Source of the DNA: UBA2334 sp964396895
GTDB lineage: Bacteria > Pseudomonadota > Gammaproteobacteria > Burkholderiales > Burkholderiaceae_C
Assembly (NCBI GenBank): GCA_964396895.1
Contig: CAYNGJ010000014.1
Coordinates: 49,514 to 113,513, forward strand
Direction: 5' to 3'
DNA length: 64,000 bases
The notes beneath the pieces were generated by a model that worked only from the letters and a program-made list of their open reading frames with translations, ran no database searches and was not told the DNA's origin. Of this stretch, positions 42,843-51,577 are shown one piece after another; the stretch's first letter is position 1, and the number at the start of each line of letters is the position of its first letter. Position numbers and translations under genes: made by a program.

Positions 42843-43976
42843 ATGACATTCAAAAAAACCATCATCACCGCTGCGGCCACCCTGCTGCTGTCTGGCACGG
42901 CGTTGGCCGACATCACCATCGGCATCAGCTTGCCGCTGACCGGCCCCGCCTCTGGTCTGGGCATTCCGGTGAACAACCAAATCAAGCTGTGGCCCAGTGC
43001 CATCGCCGGTGAAAAGCTGAAAGTGGTGGTGTTGGACGACGCCACCGACCCCACCAACGGCGTGAAAAACGCCAAGCGCTTCGTCACCGAAGACAAGGTG
43101 GACATCATCATGGGCTCGGTCGCCACGCCCGTGGCCATCCCCATGGCCGGTGTGGCCGCCGAGGCGCTCACCCCCCACCTCTCGTTCTCACCCGCCGTGC
43201 TGCCCGCAGGCCAGGACGGCTGGACCTTCCGCATGCCCCAGTCCAACGCCGTGATGTCGCACGCCATGGTGGCGCTGATGAAGAAGCAAGGCATCAAGAC
43301 CGTGGGCTTTTTGGGCTACACCGACGCCTATGGCGAGAGCTGGCTGAAAGACTTCACGGCCGAGGCCGAGAAAAACGGCATCAAACTGGTGGCCACCGAG
43401 CGCTTTGCCCGCAGCGACACCAGCGTGACCGCCCAGGCGCTGAAGCTGGTGGCCGCCAACCCCGACGCCATGCTGGTGGTGGCCTCGGGTTCGGGCGCAG
43501 CCATGCCGCACATGGCCATCATGGAGCGCGGCTTCAAGGGCAAGGTGTTCCAGACTCACGCCGCAGCCTCGCGTGACCTGATGCGCGTGGGCGGCAAGGC
43601 CGTGGAAGGCGCTTTTGTGGTGTCCGGCCCCGCCGTGATTGCCGAGCAACTGCCCGACAGCCACCCGTCCAAAAAAGTGTCCATGGAGTTTGTGGCCCAG
43701 TATGAAAAGGCCTACGGCCCCGGTAGCCGCAACCAGTTTGCAGGCCACGGCTACGACGCCATCGTGGTGATGGAAAAAATCGTGCCCATGGCGTTGAAGA
43801 AGGCCAAGCCCGGCACGCCCGAGTTCCGCGCCGCGCTGCGCGAGGCCATGGAAACCATGGGCCGTACCGTGCTGGCCCATGGCGTGCTGAACTGGACCAA
43901 AGAAGACCACTGGGGCTACACCAACGAAACCGGTGTGATGCTCAAGGTCGTCAACGGCGACTGGAAGGTCGAGTAA
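42843..43976 (+). CDS. branched-chain-type ABC transporter substrate-binding protein, first
   Basis: 377 residues from the ATG at 42843 with CTGGAGACAAACC before it. A Sec signal peptide (TIITAAATLLLSGTALA) precedes the mature protein DITIGISLPLTGPASG. Leu/Ile/Val-type (type I) binding fold, widely used for aromatic acids in these bacteria; the segment LSFSPAVLPAGQDGWTFRMP is the family's ligand region. It probably captures a hydroxycinnamate or phenylpropanoid for the permeases downstream. A strong hairpin terminator follows its stop, so it can be made in excess over the permeases. Confidence 0.88.
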   Translation: MTFKKTIITAAATLLLSGTALADITIGISLPLTGPASGLGIPVNNQIKLWPSAIAGEKLKVVVLDDATDPTNGVKNAKRFVTEDKVDIIMGSVATPVAIPMAGVAAEALTPHLSFSPAVLPAGQDGWTFRMPQSNAVMSHAMVALMKKQGIKTVGFLGYTDAYGESWLKDFTAEAEKNGIKLVATERFARSDTSVTAQALKLVAANPDAMLVVASGSGAAMPHMAIMERGFKGKVFQTHAAASRDLMRVGGKAVEGAFVVSGPAVIAEQLPDSHPSKKVSMEFVAQYEKAYGPGSRNQFAGHGYDAIVVMEKIVPMALKKAKPGTPEFRAALREAMETMGRTVLAHGVLNWTKEDHWGYTNETGVMLKVVNGDWKVE

Positions 43977-43985
43977 GCGCTTGCC

Positions 43986-44034
43986 GGGGCGCGGCCACCC
44001 GCAGCGACCGCTGCGCGGCGGTTGCGCCCCTTTA
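43986..44034 (+). terminator. terminator after first binding protein
   Basis: GGGGCGC at 43986-43992 pairs with GCGCCCC at 44024-44030, enclosing an inner perfect hairpin CGCAGCG/CGCTGCG, and is followed by TTTATTT. It lies 10 bases after the binding protein stop. Confidence 0.78.
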
Positions 44035-44096
44035 TTTCAAACATAAAGCACCACCAGCGCTTATTCAGCATGGTTTTTAAGCTCTATTTTTGAAAT
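44033..44096 (-). repeat. dispersed repeat upstream of livH (inverted)
   Basis: On the minus strand: ATTTCAAAAATAGAGCTTAA, then CTGAATAAGCGCTGGTGG and an AT-rich end. Plus-strand core CAGCGCTTATTCAGC is conserved with other copies. Confidence 0.7.
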
Positions 44097-44130
44097 CTCC
44101 CCCACCTTCTCCACTGCCCAGGACCACCCC

Positions 44131-45171
44131 ATGGACCCCACCATTGCCAGCATCCTGATGCTGGACGGCATCACCAACGGTGCCGTGTACGCCCTGCTCG
44201 GACTCGCCACTGTGCTGGTGTTTGCCGTCACCCGCGTCATCTTCATTCCCCAGGGCGAGTTTGTGGCCTACGGCGCACTCACCCTGGCCGTTTTGCAAAC
44301 CGGCCAAGTGCCCGGCACCGCCTGGCTGCTGCTGCTGTTGGCCGCGCTGGCCGCCGTGCTCGACGCTTTTCAGGCCTGGCAACGCCACCGCGAGGCGGTC
44401 ACCGCGCTCAAGGCCGGTCTGCGCACGCTGTGGCTGCCGGCGGTGGTGGCAGGCATCACCGTGTGGGCCGCGCCGCAGCAGTTTCCGCTGCTGGTACAGG
44501 CGCTGCTGACGGTGGCCGTGGTCACGGCGTTTGGACCGCTGGTGTACCGGCTGGCCTACCAGTCGCTGGCCGACGCGTCGTCGCTGGTGCTGCTCATCGT
44601 CTCGGTGGGGGTGCACTTTGCCCTCACCGGCCTGGGCCTGCTGTTTTTTGGGGCCGAGGGTTTTCGCAACCCCTCGTTCTGGGATGCGCGCTTCAACCTG
44701 GGGCCGCTGATGCTGTCGGGCCAGGCGCTCATCATCATGCTGACCTCGGTGGCGCTCATCGTGCTGCTGTGGCAGTTTTTTGAGCGCACGCTGTACGGCA
44801 AGGCGCTGCGGGCCACCGCAGTCAACCGCCTGGGTGCGCGCCTCATGGGGGTGTCTACCCACCAGGCCGGGCAACTCACGCTGGCCATGGCTGCGCTCAT
44901 TGGTGCGCTGTCGGGCCTGCTGATCGGGCCCACCACCACGGTGTTTTACGACTCGGGCTTTCTGATTGGGCTCAAGGGCTTTGTGGCCGCCGTCATTGGT
45001 GGCCTGGGCAGCTACCCCGCCGCCGCCGTGGGCGCGCTGTTTGTGGGGGTGGTGGAGTCGTTTGGCTCGTTCTGGGCCAGCGCATTCAAAGAAGTCATTG
45101 TGTTCACCCTCATCCTGCCCATTCTGGTATGGCGCTCGATGACGGATGGCCACCACGGAGAAGAGCACTGA
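44131..45171 (+). CDS. livH: branched-chain-type ABC transporter permease (LivH)
   Basis: 346 residues. Integral membrane permease with about eight hydrophobic segments: the family-typical DGITNGAVYALLGLATVLVF at residues 12-31, GEFVAYGALTLAVL, then the cytoplasmic coupling loop with RATAVNRLGARLMGVSTHQ and AALIGALSGLLIGP. A 60-residue region after the second helix is longer than usual. Its stop overlaps the next start (TGATG). It works with the LivM-LivG fusion and LivF. Confidence 0.9.
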   Translation: MDPTIASILMLDGITNGAVYALLGLATVLVFAVTRVIFIPQGEFVAYGALTLAVLQTGQVPGTAWLLLLLAALAAVLDAFQAWQRHREAVTALKAGLRTLWLPAVVAGITVWAAPQQFPLLVQALLTVAVVTAFGPLVYRLAYQSLADASSLVLLIVSVGVHFALTGLGLLFFGAEGFRNPSFWDARFNLGPLMLSGQALIIMLTSVALIVLLWQFFERTLYGKALRATAVNRLGARLMGVSTHQAGQLTLAMAALIGALSGLLIGPTTTVFYDSGFLIGLKGFVAAVIGGLGSYPAAAVGALFVGVVESFGSFWASAFKEVIVFTLILPILVWRSMTDGHHGEEH

Positions 45172-46949
45172 TGAACCCCCTGCTGTCATCCCCCTTGGCC
45201 AAGCGCGCTGCGCTGCTGGCCACCCTCCCGGTGCTGGCCCTGCTGCCGCTGCCGGATTTCTGGATCACCCAGGCCAACTACATCGGACTCTATGCCCTGG
45301 TGGTGCTGGGCCTGGTGCTGCTGACCGGCGTGGGTGGCCTCACCTCATTCGGCCAGGCCGCCTTTGTGGGCATTGGGGCCTACACCAGTGCCTACCTGAC
45401 CGTGAACATGGGGTTCTCCCCCTGGGTCACGGTGTTTGCCGGGCTGGCCATCACGGCGGTCAGCGCGCTGGCCGTGGGCTGGATCACGCTGCGCATGTCG
45501 GGCCACTATTTGCCGCTGGCCACCATCGCTTGGGGGCTGTCGCTGTATTACCTCATGGGCAACCTGGACGCCCTGGGCAAGTACGACGGCATTCTGGGCG
45601 TGCCCGCCCTGTCCGTTGGCGAGTGGGACCTGAGCCGGGGTCGCCCCTTCTTCGTGCTGCTATGGGCCATGGTGATGATGGGGGCTTTTGCCCTGCAAAA
45701 CCTGCTGGACTCGCGCACGGGCCGGGCCATTCGCGCCCTCAAGTCGGCCACCCAGATGGCCGAGGCCATGGGTGTGAACACCTTCCGCCACAAGGTGGGC
45801 ATCTTCCTGATTGCGGCGCTGTTTGCCAGCATCTCGGGCTGGCTGTTTGCGCACTTCCAGCGCACGGTCAACCCCTCGCCCTTCGGGCTGAAGATGGGCA
45901 TTGAGTATTTGTTCATGGCGGTGCTGGGTGGCGTGGGCCATGTGTGGGGTGCCATCACCGGCGCGCTGTTCACCAAGGTCATGGAAGACCAACTGCAGGT
46001 GCTGCTACCGCAGCTCATTGGCACCAGTGGCAGCTACGAGACCATTGTGTTTGGCATTGTGCTGGTGCTGGTGCTCAAGTACCTGCCCGACGGCACCTGG
46101 AGCTTGGTGGGCCGCTGGCTGCCCGCCCCGCGCCGCACCGAAAACTGGGCACAGGCACCCGCCCTGCCCGAGCGCAGCAAGCCCACCCACGGCGACGTGG
46201 TGCTGGACGTGAGCAAGATCCGCAAACAGTTTGGCGGCTTGGTGGCCGTCAACGACATCAGTTTTCAGGTCAAGGCCGGGCAAATCGTGGGCCTCATTGG
46301 CCCCAACGGTGCGGGCAAGTCCACCACCTTCAACCTCGTCACCGGGGTGCTGGGGCTGACCTCGGGCACGGTGAAGTTTCGGGGCGACACCATCAGCGGC
46401 TTGCCCTCCCGCGACATTGCCCAGCGCGGCATGAGCCGCACCTTCCAGCACGTGAAGATGATTCCCGACATGACCGTGCTGGAAAACGTGGCCCTGGGTG
46501 CCCACCTGCGCGGTGGCCGGGGCGCACTGTCGGCCATGCTGCGGCTGGATCGGGGCGAAGAACAGCAACTCATGCGCGAAGCCGCCCGCCAGCTGACGCG
46601 CATTGGCATGGGGGAGCACCTGCACGAACAGGCGGGCAACCTGGCCATGGGTCAGCAACGCCTGCTGGAAATTGCCCGCGCCCTGTGCTCAGACCCCGCC
46701 CTGCTGCTGCTGGACGAACCTGCCGCCGGTCTGCGCCACAAAGAAAAAGAGGCCCTGGGCGACGTGCTGCGCCAGTTGCGCAGCGAGGGCATGAGCATCC
46801 TGCTGGTGGAGCACGACATGGACCTGGTGATGGACGTGACCGACCACATCGTGGTCATGGAGTTCGGCACCCACCTCATGGAAGGCACGCCCGAGCAAGT
46901 GCAACAAAGCCCCCAGGTGCGCGCCGCCTACCTGGGCACCGAACACTGA
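45171..46949 (+). CDS. livM: fused ABC transporter permease and ATPase (LivM-LivG)
   Basis: 592 residues from the ATG overlapping the livH stop. Residues 1 to about 325 are the LivM-type permease (VVLGLVLLTGVGGLTSFGQA, then AFVGIGAYTSAYL). Residues about 345-592 are the LivG-type ATPase with Walker A GPNGAGKST near 377, signature NLAMGQQRLLEIARAL (divergent from LSGGQ) and Walker B ALLLLDEPAAGL. LivG-specific ending HIVVMEFGTHLMEGTP is complete. The fusion is genuine in sequence: no stop or start interrupts the linker. It forms the transporter core with LivH and LivF. Confidence 0.92.
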   Translation: MNPLLSSPLAKRAALLATLPVLALLPLPDFWITQANYIGLYALVVLGLVLLTGVGGLTSFGQAAFVGIGAYTSAYLTVNMGFSPWVTVFAGLAITAVSALAVGWITLRMSGHYLPLATIAWGLSLYYLMGNLDALGKYDGILGVPALSVGEWDLSRGRPFFVLLWAMVMMGAFALQNLLDSRTGRAIRALKSATQMAEAMGVNTFRHKVGIFLIAALFASISGWLFAHFQRTVNPSPFGLKMGIEYLFMAVLGGVGHVWGAITGALFTKVMEDQLQVLLPQLIGTSGSYETIVFGIVLVLVLKYLPDGTWSLVGRWLPAPRRTENWAQAPALPERSKPTHGDVVLDVSKIRKQFGGLVAVNDISFQVKAGQIVGLIGPNGAGKSTTFNLVTGVLGLTSGTVKFRGDTISGLPSRDIAQRGMSRTFQHVKMIPDMTVLENVALGAHLRGGRGALSAMLRLDRGEEQQLMREAARQLTRIGMGEHLHEQAGNLAMGQQRLLEIARALCSDPALLLLDEPAAGLRHKEKEALGDVLRQLRSEGMSILLVEHDMDLVMDVTDHIVVMEFGTHLMEGTPEQVQQSPQVRAAYLGTEH

Positions 46950-46961
46950 CAAGGCCACGCC

Positions 46962-47714
46962 ATGACCACCACACCAACCTCCACCCCCCTGCTCCAGGTC
47001 AAGGGCCTGCGGGCGGGCTATGGCAAAGCCGAGGTGCTGCACGGCATTGACTTGAAGGCCGCGCCGGGCAGCGTCATCACCGTCATCGGGCCCAACGGTG
47101 CGGGCAAATCCACCTTGCTCAACGCCCTCATGGGCATACTGCCCGCGCAGGGTCAGGTGTTTTTTCAGGGCCAGGACATCAGCCGCCTGACGCTGGAAGA
47201 GCGCGTCATGCAGGGCATGGCCCTGGTGCCTGAAAAACGCGAACTGTTTGGCACCATGCCCGTAGAAGACAACCTGGTGCTGGGCGCTTTCCGCCAGGTG
47301 CGCCTGAAAAACCCCGCCTGGCGCGACGAGCTGGAAGCGGTGTACCAGCGCTTTCCGCGCCTGCGAGAGCGTCGCACGCAGCTGGCGGGCACGCTGTCGG
47401 GTGGCGAGCGCCAGATGCTGGCCGTGGGCCGCGCGCTCATGTCCAAACCCACGCTGCTGATGCTGGACGAACCCAGCCTGGGCCTGGCCCCGCTGGTGGT
47501 GCGCGAAATTTTCCGGGCGGTGGAAGACCTGCGCAGCACCGGCGTGACCATTTTGCTGGTGGAACAAAACGCCCGCGCCGCCCTGGCCGTGGCCGACCAC
47601 GGCTATGTGCTGGAGATGGGCGACATGGGCCTGAGCGGTCCCGCCGACGAGCTGGCCAACGACCCGAGGGTGATTGACACCTACCTGGGCGCGGCGCGCA
47701 AGAAGGCGGCTTGA
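46962..47714 (+). CDS. livF: ABC transporter ATP-binding protein LivF
   Basis: 250 residues. Second ATPase of the importer: Walker A GPNGAGKST near residue 45, signature TLSGGERQMLAVGRALM, Walker B LLMLDEPSLGLAP and switch His-equivalent region LLVEQNA. Its start lies 12 bases after the livM-livG stop. It ends the transporter part of the cluster. Confidence 0.93.
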   Translation: MTTTPTSTPLLQVKGLRAGYGKAEVLHGIDLKAAPGSVITVIGPNGAGKSTLLNALMGILPAQGQVFFQGQDISRLTLEERVMQGMALVPEKRELFGTMPVEDNLVLGAFRQVRLKNPAWRDELEAVYQRFPRLRERRTQLAGTLSGGERQMLAVGRALMSKPTLLMLDEPSLGLAPLVVREIFRAVEDLRSTGVTILLVEQNARAALAVADHGYVLEMGDMGLSGPADELANDPRVIDTYLGAARKKAA

Positions 47715-47825
47715 GGTTTCTGGGGTTCGGGTTCGGCTTGGTTTGATGGGTTGCAGGGATGGGCTCGGTGGGCGTTGTGGTGGCGGGCCAGGGTGAGTCA
47801 GACGCTGCGTCGGCATGGGCAGGGG

Positions 47826-47856
47826 CCTCCGATGAATGCGCAGCAGTCATCGGAGG
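47826..47856. terminator. perfect inverted repeat after livF (terminator or operator)
   Basis: CCTCCGATGA at 47826-47835 and TCATCGGAGG at 47847-47856, with an 11-base loop and a weak GCTTT tail. It lies in the 252-base gap between livF and the acyl-CoA dehydrogenase gene, 112 bases after the livF stop. Without a long T run, termination is uncertain, and a protein binding site is possible. Confidence 0.55.
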
Positions 47857-47910
47857 GCTTTGGCCCACACCCCACCCGAGCGAAGAGCGAAGCAAAGCCG
47901 CCCACCCAAT

Positions 47911-47952
47911 GAATTCATAACAAAAACACCACCTACCGCTTACCCATATTGG
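47911..47952 (-). repeat. partial dispersed repeat before acyl-CoA dehydrogenase gene
   Basis: GAATTCATAACAAAAACACC and ACCTACCGCTTACCCATATT match the right half of inverted copies (CAAAAA-CACC-CGCTTACCCATA). The left half, with AGCTATT, is missing. It ends 15 bases before the start codon. Confidence 0.5.
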
Positions 47953-47966
47953 AAAGTTTGCTACAC

Positions 47967-49760
47967 ATGTACCACCAACCCAACACCGCTGACATCCAGT
48001 TCATCCTGCACAACGTCTTGCAAGCCCCAGCGCAGTTGCAGGCGCTGGCCCCGTTTGCCGAGACCGATGCCGACCTGATGGCCCAGGTGATGGACGAGGC
48101 GGGCAAGTTCGTGGCCGGCCACATTGCGCCCTTGCAGCGCGTGGGTGACGAGGTGGGTTGCCGCTTTGACGCAGGCACCGTCACCACGCCCCCCGGCTTC
48201 CGGCAAGCGTATGCCGAGTTCTGGCAAAGCGGCTGGGCGGCCTTGTCTTGCGCGCCCGAAGACGGCGGCCAGGGTCTGCCCGAAGCGCTCAACCAGGTGC
48301 TGTACGAAATGCTCAGCGCCGCCAACCACGGCTGGACCATGGCCCCCGGCCTGCTGCACGGGGCTTACGAATGCATTCGCCACCACGCCAGCGCTGAGCT
48401 GAAAGCCGCCTACCTGGCCAAAGTGGCCAGCGGCGAGTGGCTGGCCACCATGTGCCTGACCGAAGCCCACGCGGGCAGCGACCTGGGCCTGGTGCGCACC
48501 CGCGCCGTGCCTGACCTGGCGGCAGACGGCCAGGGCCTGGGCACCGTGCACCGCCTGAGTGGCACCAAAATTTTCATCTCGGGTGGCGAGCACGACCTGA
48601 GCGACAACATCGTCCACCTGGTGCTGGCCCGCCTGCCCGATGCCCCCCCCGGCCCCAAGGGCCTGAGCTTGTTCCTCGCGCCCAAGTGGTTGCCCAACGG
48701 CGAGCGCAACGCTGTGGTGTGCGAGCGCATCGAAGAAAAAATGGGCCTGCACGGCAGCGCCACCTGTGTGCTGCGCTTTGACGACGCCACCGGCTGGCTG
48801 GTGGGCGAACCCGGCAAAGGCCTGGGGGCCATGTTCGTGATGATGAACGCAGCCCGCCTGCACGTGGGCCTGCAAGGCGTGGGCCTGCTGGAAGCCGCGT
48901 GGCAAAAGGCCGATGCCTACGCCCGCGAGCGCCGCCAGATGCGCGCGCCCGGCCCCCGCCAGGGTGGTGCCGAGGCCGACTTCATCATCACCCACCCCGC
49001 CATGCGCCGCATTCTGGACACCCAGCGCGCCTGGGTGGACGGTGGGCGCGTGCTGGCCTACCGCACCGCCATCGAGCTGGACCTGGCCCGCCACCACCCC
49101 GACGCGGCCCGCCGCCAGGTGGCGCAGCGCTGGTGCAGCTTGGTCACGCCCGTGCTCAAGGCCGCGTGGACCGACCAGGCCTTTCACGGCGGCAGCGACT
49201 GCCTGCAGGTGTTTGGCGGCCACGGCTATGTGAGCGAATGGGGCATTGAGCAAATCCTGCGCGATGCCCGCATCGCCATGATTTACGAGGGCACCAACGA
49301 AATCCAGGCCATCGACCTGCTGGTGCGCAAAGTGCTGGCCGACCAGGGCCAGGCACTGCACGGCCTGGTGGCAGAGCTGCTGACCGACCTGGCCACCACC
49401 ACCCAAGCCAAAACCTCTGCCGACGGTGAGGGAGACGGCAGTCCTGCCGGCGCAGGCACCTCTGCCGCTGCCACCGCCCACATGGCCGCCGACTTGCTGA
49501 CCCGTCTGGGCCAGGCCGCCACCGCCCTGTGCCAGCGCCACACCACCGCGCCTGAACACGCCTACTGGGTGGCGGGCGACTTTTTGCGCGCCACCGCGCT
49601 GGCCCTGATGGCCTGGGGCTGGGCGCGCATCGAACACACCGACGGGGCCGACACCCCCCGCTGGCTGCAACCCGCCCAAGCCCTGCGCGCCTGGGTGCTG
49701 CCCGAGTTCGAGCAACGTCTGGCCCTGCTCGTTGCCCACCACACCGCAGAAACTGCATGA
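47967..49760 (+). CDS. acyl-CoA dehydrogenase (long DmdC/FadE-like form)
   Basis: 597 residues from the ATG at 47967, with GGAAAG upstream; a TTG at 47949 is possible. Three-domain acyl-CoA dehydrogenase fold with FAD-binding CLTEAHAGSDLGLVRTRA and ISGGEHDLSDN, the catalytic Glu in AMIYEGTNEIQ, and an extra C-terminal helical domain that is typical of long forms. In this cluster it probably introduces the side-chain double bond of arylpropanoyl-CoA, so saturated phenylpropanoids can join the cinnamoyl-CoA route. The stop overlaps the second binding protein start (ATGA). Confidence 0.87.
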   Translation: MYHQPNTADIQFILHNVLQAPAQLQALAPFAETDADLMAQVMDEAGKFVAGHIAPLQRVGDEVGCRFDAGTVTTPPGFRQAYAEFWQSGWAALSCAPEDGGQGLPEALNQVLYEMLSAANHGWTMAPGLLHGAYECIRHHASAELKAAYLAKVASGEWLATMCLTEAHAGSDLGLVRTRAVPDLAADGQGLGTVHRLSGTKIFISGGEHDLSDNIVHLVLARLPDAPPGPKGLSLFLAPKWLPNGERNAVVCERIEEKMGLHGSATCVLRFDDATGWLVGEPGKGLGAMFVMMNAARLHVGLQGVGLLEAAWQKADAYARERRQMRAPGPRQGGAEADFIITHPAMRRILDTQRAWVDGGRVLAYRTAIELDLARHHPDAARRQVAQRWCSLVTPVLKAAWTDQAFHGGSDCLQVFGGHGYVSEWGIEQILRDARIAMIYEGTNEIQAIDLLVRKVLADQGQALHGLVAELLTDLATTTQAKTSADGEGDGSPAGAGTSAAATAHMAADLLTRLGQAATALCQRHTTAPEHAYWVAGDFLRATALALMAWGWARIEHTDGADTPRWLQPAQALRAWVLPEFEQRLALLVAHHTAETA

Positions 49761-50920
49761 CCCACCCAAGCACCCTGCGCGGCTGGCTGGCCGCACTCGC
49801 CTTCTCCCTGGGCCTCACCTTCATTGGCCCCGCCTGGGCGGGCGACGCAGGGGTCAGCGACATCGAAATCCGCATAGGCGCATCGGCCGTGCTCAGCGGT
49901 CCGTTGGGACCGCAGACCGTGGAATACGGCGTGGGTTCGCGCCTGTATTTCGACTGGATCAACCAGAGCGGCGGCATCCATGGCCGCAAGATCAGCTACA
50001 CCACGCTGGATGATGCTTTTGACGTGAAGCAGGCCGTGGAGAACACCCGCAAGCTGCTGCAAGAGCAGCAGGTGTTCATGATCTACAACAACACCGGCAC
50101 CGGCCACACCGCCGCCATCCTGCCCCTGGCCGTCGAAGCCAAAACCGTGGTGTTTTCGCCGGTGAGCGGGGCTGCCCCGCTGCGCGACAACTTCAACCGC
50201 TACCTGTTTCATGTGCGCGCCAGCTATGCCGACGAGGCCCGCTACATCCAGACCCAGCTCCAGCACATGGGCATACAGCGCGTGGCGCTGTTCTACCAAG
50301 ACGATGCCTTCGGCAAAGCCTTGCAGGCCGAGGTGACCAAAGCCGCCACCGCCAACGGCGTGACCCTGGTGGCCGAAGTGGCCATCAACCCCAAAGTACC
50401 CGACTTCAAGGCCGCCGCCGAGGCCTTGGCCAAGGCCCAGCCGCAAGCCATCATCATGGGCACGGGTGGCACCACTTTCACCGACCTGATCAAGGCCGTG
50501 CGCCAGCACACACCCAGCCGCCCCAGCTTTTACGGGTTTTCAGTGGCGGGCTTTGGCGTGATCAAGAAAGAGCTGGGCGACGGGGCCAGGGGCATTGTGC
50601 TGGCGCAGGTGTTTCCGGCGCTCACCCAGACATCCACCGCCGTGGTGGCCGACTACCGCCGCCTGCTCAAGCTCAAAGACCCCGAGGCCAAACCCTCGGC
50701 CCCGCAGTTTGAAGGGTTTGTGCAGGCCCGTCTGCTGGTGGAGGGCCTGAAAAGCGCAGGCCGCAACCTGACGACCGACCGCTTCATCGCAGCGATGGAG
50801 GGCATGGGCGAAGTGACCCTGAGCGGCAAATTTGTGGCCAAGTACAGCCCCAAAAACCACAACGGTTCCAACTACGTGGAACTGGCCATCGTGGACCAGC
50901 AGGGGAATTTGCGCTATTGA
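49757..50920 (+). CDS. branched-chain-type ABC transporter substrate-binding protein, second
   Basis: 387 residues. Signal peptide (GWLAALAFSLGLTFIGPAWA) and a mature type I binding fold beginning VSDIEIRIGASAVLSGPLGP, with YFDWINQSGGIHGRKI and TGGTTFTDLIKAVRQH. It is not closely similar to the first binding protein at 42843 and may widen the substrate range of the same transporter. It is translationally coupled to the acyl-CoA dehydrogenase and ends the cluster. Confidence 0.88.
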   Translation: MTHPSTLRGWLAALAFSLGLTFIGPAWAGDAGVSDIEIRIGASAVLSGPLGPQTVEYGVGSRLYFDWINQSGGIHGRKISYTTLDDAFDVKQAVENTRKLLQEQQVFMIYNNTGTGHTAAILPLAVEAKTVVFSPVSGAAPLRDNFNRYLFHVRASYADEARYIQTQLQHMGIQRVALFYQDDAFGKALQAEVTKAATANGVTLVAEVAINPKVPDFKAAAEALAKAQPQAIIMGTGGTTFTDLIKAVRQHTPSRPSFYGFSVAGFGVIKKELGDGARGIVLAQVFPALTQTSTAVVADYRRLLKLKDPEAKPSAPQFEGFVQARLLVEGLKSAGRNLTTDRFIAAMEGMGEVTLSGKFVAKYSPKNHNGSNYVELAIVDQQGNLRY

Positions 50921-50970
50921 GTGGGGTTGGCCTGACCGGCCTTGATTCGCCTTGGCTGTGGGGGACGGGT

Positions 50971-51369
50971 TCAAACCGCCCAGTTCTCCCAACTCAAACC
51001 TGGGTAGTCCTTGAAGTCTGATTCGTTGTTCGTCACCAGGGTCAGGTCCGCATTGACTGCGTGTGCCGCTATCAGTCGGTCCATGGCGTTGCGGCTGCGG
51101 TCACGCACAGCCGCCCGCAGCACACCATAGCTCTGTGCATCGGATTCGGTAAACGGCAACACGGGGATAAGGTTCACCAGCAAGGCAAGTGCGTGTTCGT
51201 CCTGCGTCCGGTCGGTGCTTTGCATTTCCAGGCCAGCACGCAGCTCCGCGTAAGTCACCACGGACATCACCACTTCGCCTCGATTCAGTGCCTGCAGCCG
51301 ACCAAGCACCTGGGGTGGATGCTTCTTGACGAGGTCAATGCAGATGTTGGTGTCGAGCATGAAGCGCAT
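50971..51369 (-). CDS. vapC: VapC-family PIN-domain toxin
   Basis: 132 residues from the ATG at 51369; the frame is open 29 codons upstream but that part does not look like VapC. PIN-domain ribonuclease with the acidic metal site: Asp6 in MLDTNICIDLV, Glu in TYAELRAGLE, Asp in AMDRLIAAHA and VTNNESDFKDY near the C terminus. No typical VapB gene precedes it; only a 48-codon open frame ending two bases before its start (51372-51518) is available. It is convergent with the binding-protein gene. Confidence 0.87.
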   Translation of the reverse strand: MRFMLDTNICIDLVKKHPPQVLGRLQALNRGEVVMSVVTYAELRAGLEMQSTDRTQDEHALALLVNLIPVLPFTESDAQSYGVLRAAVRDRSRNAMDRLIAAHAVNADLTLVTNNESDFKDYPGLSWENWAV

Positions 51370-51371
51370 GG

Positions 51372-51518
51372 TCAGCCCTGCGCCAGGGTGTCCACAGGGG
51401 GCGTGTCCGCCCAACCCCCGCGCGTGCTCTGCGTGAAACTCACGCCCCGTTGCCATGAAGGACGGGCTGCTCCCGTTTTTGAAATTTTTTCATACCACGT
51501 CACCTGCCCTGCCGACAT
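51372..51518 (-). CDS. 48-residue open frame directly upstream of vapC (possible antitoxin)
   Basis: An ATG frame of 48 codons (MSAGQVTWYEKISKTG to the C-terminal VDTLAQG) stops two bases before the vapC ATG, the spacing usual for antitoxin-toxin pairs, and AGCGAGGGA precedes its start. It does not resemble AbrB, Phd or ribbon-helix-helix antitoxins and is shorter than usual VapB proteins. It may be a decayed or novel antitoxin, or chance. Confidence 0.3.
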   Translation of the reverse strand: MSAGQVTWYEKISKTGAARPSWQRGVSFTQSTRGGWADTPPVDTLAQG

Positions 51519-51577
51519 TCCCTCGCTGCGTGTACACCTTCCGTCTGCGTCTGCGGTGTCAATCGGTAAAAGAAATA

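Noticed and set aside
47961..49796. 611-codon minus-strand open frame opposite the acyl-CoA dehydrogenase gene
   Set aside because: It mirrors a clearly conserved gene, has no family motifs and a His/Gly/Gln-rich composition caused by antisense reading of GC-rich codons.
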